Part shown: positions 36,850 through 48,206 of the stretch, piece after piece | Position numbering within the stretch: position 1 is the stretch's first letter | Layout: each line of letters starts with the position of its first letter | Assembly (NCBI GenBank): GCA_008921705.1 | Contig: VFFE01006970.1 | Coordinates: forward strand, 1,251,128 to 1,315,127 | Reading direction: 5' to 3' | DNA from: Burhinus oedicnemus | Lineage: Eukaryota > Chordata > Aves > Charadriiformes > Burhinidae | DNA: 64,000 nucleotides | Position numbers and translations under genes: made by a program | Notes under the pieces: model-generated | The model's input: the letters and a program-made list of their open reading frames with translations, nothing else | The model's database searches: none | What the model was told of the DNA's origin: nothing

Positions 36850-38480
36850 AAATCATAAAAAATGTTGGTTGGAAGGCACCTCTGAAGGTTGTCTTTTAGT
36901 TGGACCAGCTCAGCACTAGATTATGTCACTCTTGGCTTCGCCTGAGTCTTGAAAAGCCCCAGTGACAGAGATTCCTCCACCTCCCTGTTCTAGTGCCCAG
37001 CTACCCTCTTGTTGATTTTATTTCCTGATGCCCAGTCTGAACCTCCCAAGCTGTGAACTGTGGCAATTGTTCTTTGTTAGACCAGCCCTCAGTAGCAAAA
37101 AGAGTTTTGCTCAGTCACTTTTCCAATAATACTTCAAACAGTTGTAGGGTGATGTTATGTCACTTTTTAACTTCCTTTTTACCAGACTAACTAAGTCCAG
37201 CTCGTTCAGCCTCTCCTCCACAGCCTTCTTAGTAGCTATCCACTGAACTCTTCCCAATTTCACCATGTCCCTCTTGATCAGAGGTATCCAAAACTAAACA
37301 CTATTTCAGGTATGGCCTCACCAGTACCAAGTAGAGATTATCAGCAAATTTCCCTTCATGTGCTGGCCACACTTCTAATGTTAACCCAGTACGTATCTTC
37401 ATTCAGAAGAGCATGTCTGTCGCAGGTTCAAATTCAACCCACTGTGCGCTGTAACCCACAAGACTATGACCTAGACAGCCACTTCCCAGCCTGTACTCGT
37501 ACATGGGGTTATTCCAGCTGCTCCGGGTACAGAACTTCTTACTTCTTATAAGGATCACAAGGTCTCTGTCCAATCCTTAAGTTTTTCAGGGTTGAACCAG
37601 CAGCCACTTCCCCTAACTGTTATCTGCAGATCTGCTGAGAATGAGCTCTGCGTTGCAGCCAGGTTGTTAATGAAGGCATTTGATACAGGTGCCAGTATTG
37701 ACCCCTGGGTGCTTTTCTGATTACCAGCCAAATATTGAGTTATTGACTGCTACCATTACAGCCAGTTTTCAATTCATCTAAACAGTCTGTTTGTGCAGTC
37801 CATGCTTCTGCTGTTTCCAGTGGGGAAGGCTGGGGAAGGTGGTGTCAAAAACCATATTCAAATCAAGGTATATTACACCCACCACTTTGCCCTTGCCCAC
37901 AGAGCCAGTCATTTTATCACAGCAGGCAATCAGGCAGGTCAAACACGGTTTGCCTTCCTGGGCTGACTACTGCTGGTTATGTGCTCCATGATCTTTCCAT
38001 TGACTGAGGTGAAGCTGACTGGTGTATAGTTTCCCAAGTCCTTCTTGCCTTTTTTTAAAGATGAAGACTGATCGTGGCCTCACACTCAGGCCCACTAGGT
38101 CTTCCAGTAGCTTGGAGTGATTCCCATCCAGCACAATGAATCTAAATACATCCAGTTTCTCTAACCTGTTGCTCGTCCATCGCTGGCTGCCCAATTCCTT
38201 CCCCAACAGCGCCTGTACAGGCAGGGATCTGGGAGTTGGCTTTGGCTGTGAAGACAGAGGGAGAAAAAAGGCACTGAGTTCCTCAGCTTTTTCACTGACA
38301 CCTGTTGTCACTAGGGGCCTCCATCAGCAGAAGCCCATTTTCCTTGAACTTGCTTTTCTGAGTAGCATTCTCACAGAATCTGCCTTGTTCCAACCAGTGC
38401 CCCTCGGCAGTCTCAGCTCCGGCTGGGCTTTGGCCTTCCTGATTTTGACACTAAGTACCCAACATTGCTTTTTTTGGTGT
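36850..38480 (-). mobile_element. old, long CR1 copy (minus strand)
   Basis: About 1.6 kb of heavily diverged antisense CR1. It begins with a worn 3' end (TTGGTTGGAAGGCACCTCTG), passes through the 3' end region to about 37330, and continues with antisense ORF2: phrases near 37670-37700 (ancestral 'interval before the TDP' region), 37840-37930 and 38020-38110 match CR1 reverse-transcriptase nucleotide consensus, and 38270-38460 the region upstream of it. All frames are broken. It is older than the other copies and probably an ancient subfamily. Confidence 0.8.
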
Positions 38481-40167
38481 CTGTCAAGTGGTAGCGGTTT
38501 ACTTAAGACATTAGAATAATTTTATTTAGTTTGGCTAATCTAAACCCCATAGGAGATGGTCTTTCTGACTCTTGCACACTTTTGCTGCAGCACGTCAAGA
38601 CTCATGAATGAATATGGAAAAATTGCTCCAACTGCAGAAGTAATTGACTGCTAGTGGGAAGACATGGAAAAGATGTCTGAAATTACAACCCAGTTAAATG
38701 TGGTTAATACAAATATCAATAAAAATGGCATGGAATTCTTCTGGTCTTTAAAGATTTAGAGGGGAGATGCAACTAGAAAATGAAGACCAACAGATCATCC
38801 TATAGGAAGGTTTAGGGTTTGTCTGCCACCGGGAAACAAACATTCTTGGAAGAGGATCATACATCAAATAGTTTGAGTTCTGAACTGGGATCAAGGTTAA
38901 TTTGATTGCTAAGAGCTTAAATTTAAAAGTAGGGAACAAAGCTGGGAAAGGCTCTTTTAATCCACATGATGATAATGTAGTGAGAAAGAAATATCAGAGG
39001 GCCAGAAGAATGAAAGTGCCAATACTGATAAGAGCACTTGCTGGCTAGTACAGAGTGGGAAAGTACTGGCTAAAATTAGCCTCTGGTGGTGGCCAGTATG
39101 AAGCTATTACATTGGCACAACAAAAGAGAGGATCCAGAACAACTGAGTCAGAATGTGTAGTACAGAGACCTGTGGAGGATTAGCAGTTGTGGCTGGAATA
39201 TCAGGATGGAGGTATATGTATCATTTAGGAAAGGTAGAAGAGAAATATAAAGATGGTGAAATCACGTTACGCATTAATAACTTCAGAGAAAGAAAAGGGA
39301 TGGTATGCATAAGATGGAGCATATTTGAGTTAAAATAATTTAAAGGCAGAAAAAATACTGTACTGAAGTATCAGAGAGCCTGCAGTATCCAAGAGAGCCT
39401 GGGGGCTGGATTTAGACAGGGATGTAGACCGCTGTCATGTCATTTGGAAAAGAAAAGAAGTACCCCTAGTAACTTTAGAAATATGGAAAAATTTAAATCC
39501 TCAGATTGGAAGACGTACCTATTCATAGATGCACTAACAGATCACCATGCTACAGTAACAAGATATGCAAGAGTGCTACAAAAACTTTCTAGGAAGAAAT
39601 ATGCAGAATCCTTAAACAGTTTTTAACTACGAGTAAGTAATTTCCGTTATTTTTAACTGATTTGGAAACAAAAGAAATTCTAAAATGGCACAACTCTCAT
39701 TGAATAGAAACACTGGGTTTAGCCATTTTAATTTCTTCCAACTAGTCGGGTTAGTTGCATCAGGTTGTATCTTCAAACGGAGCTTGAAGGCAGAGTAAAT
39801 AACTTCTCTCATAATTATCACAACTTATTTTAAAAACAAAATTTGAACATTCTGATATGCAGTAGAAATAAAAAAAAAAAAAAGGAAATTACAAGACACA
39901 TACTAGACATAATTAGACCTAATTTTCAAGGGGCAGGGTGAAGATGAAATTGTCGAAGAGCTAGAATTCAGAAAATACACTAAATAGCTGCAAAAACATT
40001 ATGCATTTGGTACCGTCCTTTACATTATTCCCACAGAATCTGTCATGCCTATTTTCATTAATCCACTGGCAATTACCAGATCTTTTTATTTTATATTTTT
40101 CTGTCTCTTATGTTGGCAGCAGAGGTTTGTAAGCATTTACAAATTGCATTCACTATGTTTGCTTAGC
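38481..40167. other. intergenic, possibly worn repeat
   Basis: 1.7 kb. The purine-rich stretch at about 38740-39450 looks like a decayed element upstream of the old CR1 but I cannot name it. An A run lies near 39867-39882. No gene. Confidence 0.45.
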
Positions 40168-40463
40168 TATAACCCCTATAAAATTCAAATCTACAGAAAG
40201 CAGCACGTTCCATGAATTGCTGGATTGGCAGGGACACAGAAAATTGATCCTTAATCGTATGTGGGAGTGATCTTTAACCTGTGAAATCAAGGTAAGTTAA
40301 TGTTTGATTAACATCAGATGTTTACTCAAGTTTTGAAATGTATGACAACTAAGTACATCTCTGTGAGACTTCTGTATAGTTGTTATTTTATCTTTTTAGC
40401 ATACATATTCGAGATTTCTTTGTTGAATGTTCATACATCATAAACTGAAATAACTGATTTTTC
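40168..40463 (+). repeat. unidentified ~300-bp repeat, copy B
   Basis: Second copy of the sequence at 35090-35396, direct orientation, about 5.1 kb downstream. Homology starts at TATAAC and ends at TGATTTTTC in both. Flanks outside these points are unrelated. It lacks TG...CA ends, a primer binding site and a polypurine tract, so I do not call the pair LTRs. Confidence 0.85.
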
Positions 40464-43241
40464 TGTTCAGAAGCAGATTGTGTAATTTGTTGTAGCTGTG
40501 TTGAAGTCAGTGGAGCTCAGCCTGAGGATCCATTTCATTCTTGATGAGCAAGTTTTGTCAATAGACCCTCCCCTTTTGTGTTAAAATGTTCAGTATAATA
40601 TTTTATACCCATTGATTTGAGGCTCAGCCTAACCATTTTTTGAATACTGCTTGCTTCAGAATTATTGATCTAATTTTAATAACCGGGAGACCTTTAGACT
40701 GTAAGCATCTACAGCCTGATTTATCTTGCTTTGAAGCAACCACAGAATCACTGTGACCTGCGCCACATTCTCTATGTTTGAGTGCGCCAAGTCACACATA
40801 TGAATAAATGTCACGGTCTGTGGAAGTTAAGGAAGAACGAAAATTGATTATGAAAGTAAATAGAATCCTCATTTTTGCAATGTTCTTTGTCTCTCTTTAA
40901 ATAAAAGTAATCGGAATTCAGCTTCTATTTTCCTACGCTGGGCAGGTGTTAAGTATATTCTCAAGTCGCATCTGAGTCTGTTGTAGATTCCTAACAGGTA
41001 GTTATGAAGCCAGACCTAAACCACGCTGACTTCTCTCCTGCAATTATTATGTCTCTCCCAGAGTTATATTATGGATAGTGTTCAGAAAGGCTGAGGCACC
41101 AGATTTACCAGTCACATGTGAAGGGGCGAGCACGGAGCACGCAAATGGTCTCACTGCAAGTGTGAGGCAGAGTCCCCTGTGCACATGCAGTATTACTCAT
41201 AAATTTATGTAGTCTCAAGACTGCCTGGCTTCTTGGACCTTCCTGGTCTATATGTTCCGGAGGTTTTGTATCCCCATGGTAGCCATGACTTCCCTTCAAG
41301 GTGACTTAATTTCTTATACACAGGATGCTAGTTTGACCAAAACAGTATAAAACTAATTCTCTACTGTCTGCCATTTGGTGCAGTATAATTATTATTCAAT
41401 GATAACTAAACTTAATTAGTTTAATGCTATTTTCAGCACTCAATCAGAGTAGAAATACCTTAGGATTTGATATTCCATAACCTTGAGAACAGCCAGTTAA
41501 CAATCTGATGTAGATATGTTCCTGTCCATGCTTCTATCTTGTATGAATACAACATAATCTTCCCCTATATGAATAGACATACTGCTAGGGAAGGAATGAT
41601 CTTCTTCCTGGCAAAGTACGCTGGTGCAGTTAAACAGAAATACTACAAATAATTGCAAATCCTTCAGGCAAATATCAATCACTTCAGCAGGTGGCGAAGA
41701 GAAACGGAGAACCGTTTCTATGGCTGCAGGGCAGACATTCTTTCCTTCCTAAGCAAGACTTATCTTCTCCTGCCTCTCCCAGCAAATGCTAAGACTGTGT
41801 CACATCCTGTTAAAGCATGAAAAGCTAACAGAGCTTTTGCCTTTTCTTTGCCTAATACTGCAGTAAAGAACCTTTAGTTTAATCCCAGAATCAAAAGCAA
41901 TCCAAAACTTATCAAAATCTAACTTGTTCAGATCCCCCAATGATACCTGGCTGCAAATCTGCAAAGCAATTAATAACACAGCTCTTAAGATTCATGGCTC
42001 ACGGGATTTTGAAACTCGGAGAAGAAGAGCAGATATTTGGTGGTAAACAAGGAAGGCCTTATTTACGGGAGAACTGGAGAAATAATATATACCACCCTTT
42101 CAATGAAACATTGATGAAAAAATATTCAATTTAAATCAGGTGTGAAATAGGTTTGTGCTGCATTCCACTACTGTTTATCCCATTACTGTGTTCAGTAAAG
42201 CAGGGTGTGTAGGCAGGGCTATGTTTGTACATGACTTAAATGCCTGTGCTGTCAGTAAATAACGAAGGACAAGGTGATGAGAGAGTTCCTCTCTTTCTCT
42301 GTTTTCACTTATTTTTGTGAAGATTGACACCATTAGTGACACCAAGTCAAAAAGCTCCAGCAGAACTTCAAAAAGTAATGTTAATGTGTGAGGCAAATGA
42401 GAACAGACCCCTAGTTCAAGGCATTCTGGGGGTACAAAACCTCATATATGGCATAGGATATTGGGGTAGAAGATGTGTGATTTTACAAGGCGGGGGGGTA
42501 ATACATGTTTTCATGTGGAGGAGAACTAATATACTTTCTGCATGCCAAATGACAAATACAAAAGCAATCCATTATGATTCATCCTAAAAATTATTTTAAC
42601 ATTACGCTGGTATTATTCACTGAATGACACTTCTTAGCTGTGTAAGTACATAAAAATAAAGCAGACAGATGTAGTTCAAGCTTTGCCAGACTGAGCTGCG
42701 CATTGGTCCTGCTCTTCAGTCAAGGGAACTTAAAAGGATAGTTTAATTCCTGTGGATAATCTGCCCATGGCTTCTTAGACAGTGAGAGACAAACAGAAAT
42801 AGAAGCCATTTCGCCAGGATAAATTCAGCTATAGTTTATAAAAACAGTCATGTCTAAAAGGCAGAAGTCCCTTAGAAATACCACTATGACTTTTGAATTC
42901 AAAATTATGGTTTTGAAACAGAGCACCATTTTGCTGTTGATACCTAGCTTCAAGACTGACACCATCAATGTGTTTTATAGAACAGTTCCAAGCAACTGGA
43001 ATAAAAGATTTTCTCAATTATCATACTGCATCTCAGTTGATTGACTCAGTGCCCAAGAATTTTTCATGTAAGACTGATGCCTCATGAGAAAGCTTTCTTA
43101 TTGGCCAATTAGTCCATGAGCATTTCTGCCATTTGCAAACCTAATTTCACAATAACTCTCTAAGTACAATTACGATTTATAATCTATTTTAGGGGAATGC
43201 TAAAGGTGGCAAATTAATAATTCAACAATCAGGAATAACTA
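40464..43241. other. intergenic, no supported feature
   Basis: 2.8 kb of AT-rich sequence. Short frames on both strands have no protein character and I recognise no repeat. Confidence 0.6.
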
Positions 43242-43528
43242 TAGAATCACAGAATCATAGAATCGTTTAGATTGGAAAAGACCTTTAAGATCATCCAGTC
43301 CAACCATTGACCCTACTCTACCAGGTCTGCCACTAAACCATGTTTCTAAGCACCACATCTACATGACTTTTAAACATACCTAGGGATGGTGACTCAACCA
43401 CCTCCCTGGGCAGCCTCTTCCAATGTTTGATCACTCTTTCAGTGAAAAATTTTTTCCTAATGTCCAGCCTAAACCTCCCCTGGCGCAACCTGAACCCATT
43501 TCCTCTTGTTCTATTGCTATGATTAGTT
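43242..43528 (-). mobile_element. CR1 LINE 3' fragment (minus strand)
   Basis: Starts with tandem ATAGAATCACAGAATCATAG, the complement of the CR1 8-bp terminal repeats, and continues through the 3' UTR and the last codons of ORF2. The reverse-strand frame at 43333-43539 encodes [20 protein letters not shown] and then [14 protein letters not shown], the typical CR1 ORF2 C-terminus. About 290 bp remain. Confidence 0.95.
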
Positions 43529-46500
43529 ACACTTGCCAACTTTCTTCAGTTTCTCATATATGCATTACAACTCTTTAACTTTGAGTCATCTCCTGTTTCT
43601 CTTAGAGGACATGAACTTAGCCCATGAATTGGAGTACTTGTCTTTGGATGAATTTGTACTGTCTGTAAATATACTTTGGCGTGAACACTCAATTTCATTC
43701 AGAAGTTATAAGAGAGATGGTAAACGTGGTACTGGAATTCCAGGAGTTTCAGAAGAGGAAGGATGATTTTGGTTAAAGCAGGCAAATACTGCCTAGGAGA
43801 ACCAGATTTCCCATCTTTGACATGCAGTGTTTGTCTTACGCTGGGCCAACCGCTCCAACTGAAATACCATGGGCAGCCATTCTGTCTGCCTTTCTTTCTT
43901 GGGTTCTCAACTTGCCAGCTATCGATTCAAAATGGCAACAAAGAGAAAAAACTGCAGACCGTCACAGGTTTGTCATGTCGTAGATTTGGCCAGTTTGCTC
44001 AGGGCTCGCCATTCTGTTTTCCCTTGGAAGCATTTCTATGGATAGATGGCTTTGGTCGCATAGATACAACCATGAGATATAAAAAACACTGAAAAACCAA
44101 GTCATGTTCTTCAAAATTAGTTTACACTTCAGACAATTTTTACTTTAATGTCTGTTAAAGTGGCAAAATTAGCAGTCCCTCCAGCTTATTTCTGCCTGCA
44201 TCCTGAACTGACTTTAAGACCTTTCCTTTACCTCTCTGCTGATTTACCTCTGAGATTTTCCCATCCTTAGGCTGACCAACACCTATTGTAGCTCATGTAT
44301 GAATATTTGGACAGATCTGATTCAATACAGCACCTGCTGAAAACTTGTGGTAAAAGGCAAAAATGTTTTCCACAAAAGAAACTCAAAGTGTTGTTGATTT
44401 TAACAACACACCATAAAAGAAAGAAAAATGCTTTAAAATACAACAATCTGGAACAAGTATTACCAGAGTTTTATTCACAGAAGGACAAACTGGGCATCAG
44501 ATGAAGAAAGCAGAATAATCAAAGTGTCTCCAATGAAAACCTTCCCAGAGGGCTCAATGCAATGTGCCTTACAGAGATGAAGTTGTGCTTGGGAGAATTC
44601 CTGCCTTGCCTTATAATTCGTGCTGGAGAGCTGATGATAAGAGGCTGGCTGCAGCCCAGCACACACAGGGCTTCTCCCTGTCCGTCTCCCTGCCCTCACA
44701 GGCAGCACTGTGGTAATTCACGCTCCTGGTCCTGGGGGTGAGGAGAAACTTCCCGGTCCCGTCTCTCAGCTCCCCAAGGCTGTAGGGCTGTTGGGTTATA
44801 TATTCCTTTCCCTGTCACTCAAAAGTGGAGCCTCACATTGCTCCTGGTGACATGCCGCCACTAGGATGGTTTCCTTTAGTGTGATATGAAAGGGACAGTA
44901 GAGCAAGGCGGGGGGTGGAGAGTCAGACAGGGACATGGTGACATCTCCAACTGCGAGTGTGCAGACACTGGCTGTAGTCCCATCACAGCTGGAAAAGCCC
45001 CTTTAGCTGCTACAGTCAAGAAAATAATCTTGGTTTGTGAAGTATGGGAAAAATTAAACAGTTCATAACTACCGTTTTAGAAGCTGAAGACTAAAAAATT
45101 CCCCAGAGTTCCTCTATCTGTCATAAAGAAGGATACACAGATAGGTCTGAAACTAGCTCCTGACTCCCGGGTGTAAGTGCACGCCAAAGCTTTGTAGATT
45201 GTAAGAAATCCACTACGTCTGGTGCTTAAAGATCCATAAAGTATTCAAAGTCAAACCTGAGCATGAATGGTTATGGTCTTGTTTCTTAGGTGCTGGTAGA
45301 TGTACACTGTATTAAATCCACTATTCCCCACTTTTAAACAACCTGGCAACTTCTACAATATAAAAGAATTAACAGCCAATTACAGACACCTCCAGAGATA
45401 TGACCTTCTGTTAGTTCTTCCCTGTGTGTAAAATATAATAGTACTACTTCAACTGAGAAGGCTGTTACAAAGTTAAATTTATTAATGCTTGAAGGAATTA
45501 TGAGAGTACCACAGGAAAGCCATCATGGAAATTAATTAACCTGCCTTCAAGGCAGGGTTTGAAGAATGTACAGTGAATATGACATGAAAGATTCCACTTT
45601 ACATGATGAAAATGAAGAGAAACATTGAAGAACTATACACTAATTAAACACATACTTTGCACTGAATGAGGCAGGAGTCTTGCACAAAAAACGCTCCGCA
45701 AAGGTAATTTAAAAACTGATTCATATCACATAATACATACAATACTATAGGGGAGGGTTTTGTCTTTGGAGCTTTAGTGTTTTCCATATAGTTTCCTTAA
45801 GTTTTCTTTAAAATCTTGTTTTCACTGCACGACTCCCAGTCTGAATATTGGTGAGGCTGTGAGCCGGCTATCAGAAGAGATTACAGTCGTAGGAGACCAC
45901 TTATTTCTCCATGTGACATGCTATGCTCACAGGCTTCACGGCCGCTGGAGCACCAGCACTAGTACGCTCACGTTCCCCGGGGCAGATTCATCTGTGGTCC
46001 TATCTGTCCCTCTCCACCCAACCATTGGCTCCTGCCCAAATAGCCTCCCTGCAGATACCCTCACATCCCTTTCTTCAGCTTCTGGCCCCTCTGTTTTTTC
46101 CTATCTCTTCATATCCCCCACATCCATTCCCTGCTTTCCTAATTCCCAGTCCTGGAAACTCATCCTCTCTGCTTCCTTGCCCTCAGCACTAAGCCCATGT
46201 AACTTGCACTGAGACCAGCTGTTCCTTCCTGTGTGCTCATCAGGCACCAACAGGCTAAAGATTAATTAAGATTACAGGACAGTCTTCCTCCTTTTGGTTT
46301 TGTTGCCAAAGGAGCCCCCAGAAATCAGGAGGCACAGCTACAGTAAGACAGGTAGGATTTTTCTTCTGTAACGTGAGCAAAACAGTACAATTTCATCTTT
46401 AGACAGGTAGAATAATTTTAAGTGGAGCCCCTTGACAGAAGTTTAGCCTGAGAAACAGCTGGCATGAAAACATCCATTGACGCTTTTTTAAATTTGGCAG

Positions 46501-46831
46501 AGTTATAAACAACAAAAGTGAAATCTTTCACTGATAAGGCAACATTAGGAATAATTGTTACTATATGCACCAACAAAAACTACATCTGTCTAGTTAAACT
46601 TTTATGTGTGTGAACCCAAACACGAGGACAACACTTGAATGTATAGATGGAAGACAAATCATTGACCAGCACCCCAACAGAGTAATTTGCACTTAACAAG
46701 AAATAGCGATTTGCTGGGAATACAAAAGCAAATGTTTTCAAAAAAAAATGAAGGGAAAATACTTTCCTCCTCCACCTCCTTATACTGACTATGGTCTGTA
46801 TTTTCAACTGAAGAAGACTATAATGGGAATA
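43529..46831. other. intergenic, no supported gene
   Basis: 3.3 kb. Slightly GC-richer patches lie near 44.6-45.0 kb and 45.85-46.2 kb, each with short open frames but no recognised domain. The second could be a regulatory element upstream of MAP7D2; that is a guess. Confidence 0.5.
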
Positions 46832-47020
46832 TTGGCTTATCGAGCACTGGAACAGGCTGCCCAGGGAAGTGGTGGAATCACCATCCCTGGAGGTATTTAA
46901 AAGACGGGTAGACGTGGTGCTGAGGGACATGGTTTAGTGGTGGTTTTGGCAGTGTTAGGTTAAGTTGGACTCAATGATCTTAAAGGTCCCTTCCAACCTA
47001 GGCAATTCTACAATTCCACA
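46832..47020 (+). mobile_element. CR1 LINE 3' fragment (plus strand)
   Basis: About 190 bp in sense orientation, from GGAACAGGCTGCCCAGGGAA to the 3' end TTCCAACCTAGGCAATTCTA. It belongs to the same subfamily as the minus-strand copy at 62533-62879: both share the block whose complement reads AACCATGTCCCTCAGCACCA. It lies immediately upstream of the MAP7D2 CpG island. Confidence 0.93.
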
Positions 47021-48160
47021 TAACTGCCAGGCAAAAAGAACAGAACAAAAGGACTAAGAATGGAAAGTGGGAAGACTAAGTATGTCTTCAGTTTCAATTT
47101 TGGTAAACAGGCACTGACGATGAGGCAGTAAGGTTTTTTGCCATCTAGCACCAGTTCCAGTGACGTTTTGGGGCAGTGGGGCCGGCGCTGCCCCAAGGCC
47201 TGGCGCCAAGGCCGTGTGTGCTCCTGTGGTGCTGCAGAGTGTCCCTGTGTGTCCAAGAAGCGGCAGAAAACCGTGAAGGCGGAAGCAAAACAAATACACG
47301 AGCTGCATGTTAAACTTCTGGGGCTTTTTTCAACCACTAGCGTATAAATGTTTAGAAGAAAGAAAAAGATGATGTTTCCCCATTTCTCCCCTGCCACCGC
47401 AGGGCCAGCCCAGCCTGAGGGGCCACCCGCAGGCCTGTGTGGGGGAATGGCCTCGGGTGGGATCCACCAGCCGGACAAGGAGGATGCGCTTGTGCCTTTC
47501 TCCAGAGCCATCCGTTCAAGCGAGGCGGTGCGTGGCTGCCGACAGCACACGCGACCTCACGAATAGAAAAATCTGGGGAAAAACAGCAGGACCTCGTGGA
47601 AAGCCGGAGGGCGCGTCGTTTGGCTTTCCCAGATAGACCGATTAAACCTGCCCGGCCATCAAGGCCCAGGCTCGGCCGCGCTGCCCCGCCTGAGGGAGGG
47701 CAGACCCACAGCGCAAGGTGATGGGCAGGTGGGCCAGGCCTCCCCTGCCGGCGGGACCCCGCTGCCCTCCGGCCAGGCCTGGCCCTCTCCGTCCCGCCGG
47801 CTGAGGTGCCGCTTTGCCCCGGCACAGCTGGAGCTACAGCGGGGGCCAAGGTGAGACGAGGCTCTAGTGACTACTGGTGGGCCCCCCGCCTTCGCCCTCA
47901 GCGCCGCGGGGCGGGGCAGCGGCAGCACCTGGCGGCGCCGGAGCCGCCCCCCGCCGGCGACACCGGGCGAGGAGCCGCCGCCGAGCGGCACTAGGCTGCC
48001 TTCGGCCGCCGTGCCCGGCCCCGTTCCCGCTCCTCCCCGCCCGCCGCTCGGTGTCAGGTGCCGCGGGGTGGGCAGTGCGCCTGTGCGGCGGCCGCTGGGC
48101 GCCGCGGAGTGGAGCCGAGCCCCGGCGGCGGCAGGACGCGGCGGTGGCCGCCGGCCGAGG

Positions 48161-48170
48161 AAGATGGCGG
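48161..48170 (+). promoter_or_regulatory. MAP7D2: YY1-type site overlapping the start codon
   Basis: AAGATGGCGG matches the YY1 core with the ATG inside it. Such sites commonly lie just downstream of the transcription start of TATA-less genes and would place the start a short way upstream. Confidence 0.5.
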
Positions 48171-48206
48171 AGCCAGGGGCTGCGCGCAGCTACCCGCGGG
48201 CGACAG
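48164..48206 (+). CDS. MAP7D2: probable MAP7D2 first coding exon
   Basis: MAP7D2 is a MAP7-family protein that binds microtubules and promotes kinesin-1 transport, mainly in neurons. The exon encodes MAEPGAARSYPRAT and one base of the next codon, then donor GTAGGG at 48207. It resembles the part of the mammalian N-terminus I remember as K-I-A-E-P-G-A-V-R, and the phase-1 ending fits the next mammalian codon, a glycine. Position and strand match the conserved order after EIF1AX. The frame stays open for about 300 bases upstream but contains no earlier ATG, so translation should start here. The Arg/Glu-rich second exon was looked for and is not in the window. Confidence 0.65.

Noticed and set aside
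35090..40463. The two 300-bp direct repeats as LTRs of an endogenous retrovirus
   Set aside because: No TG...CA ends, no tRNA primer site after the first copy, no polypurine tract before the second, and no gag or pol sequence between them; the interior holds only an antisense CR1.
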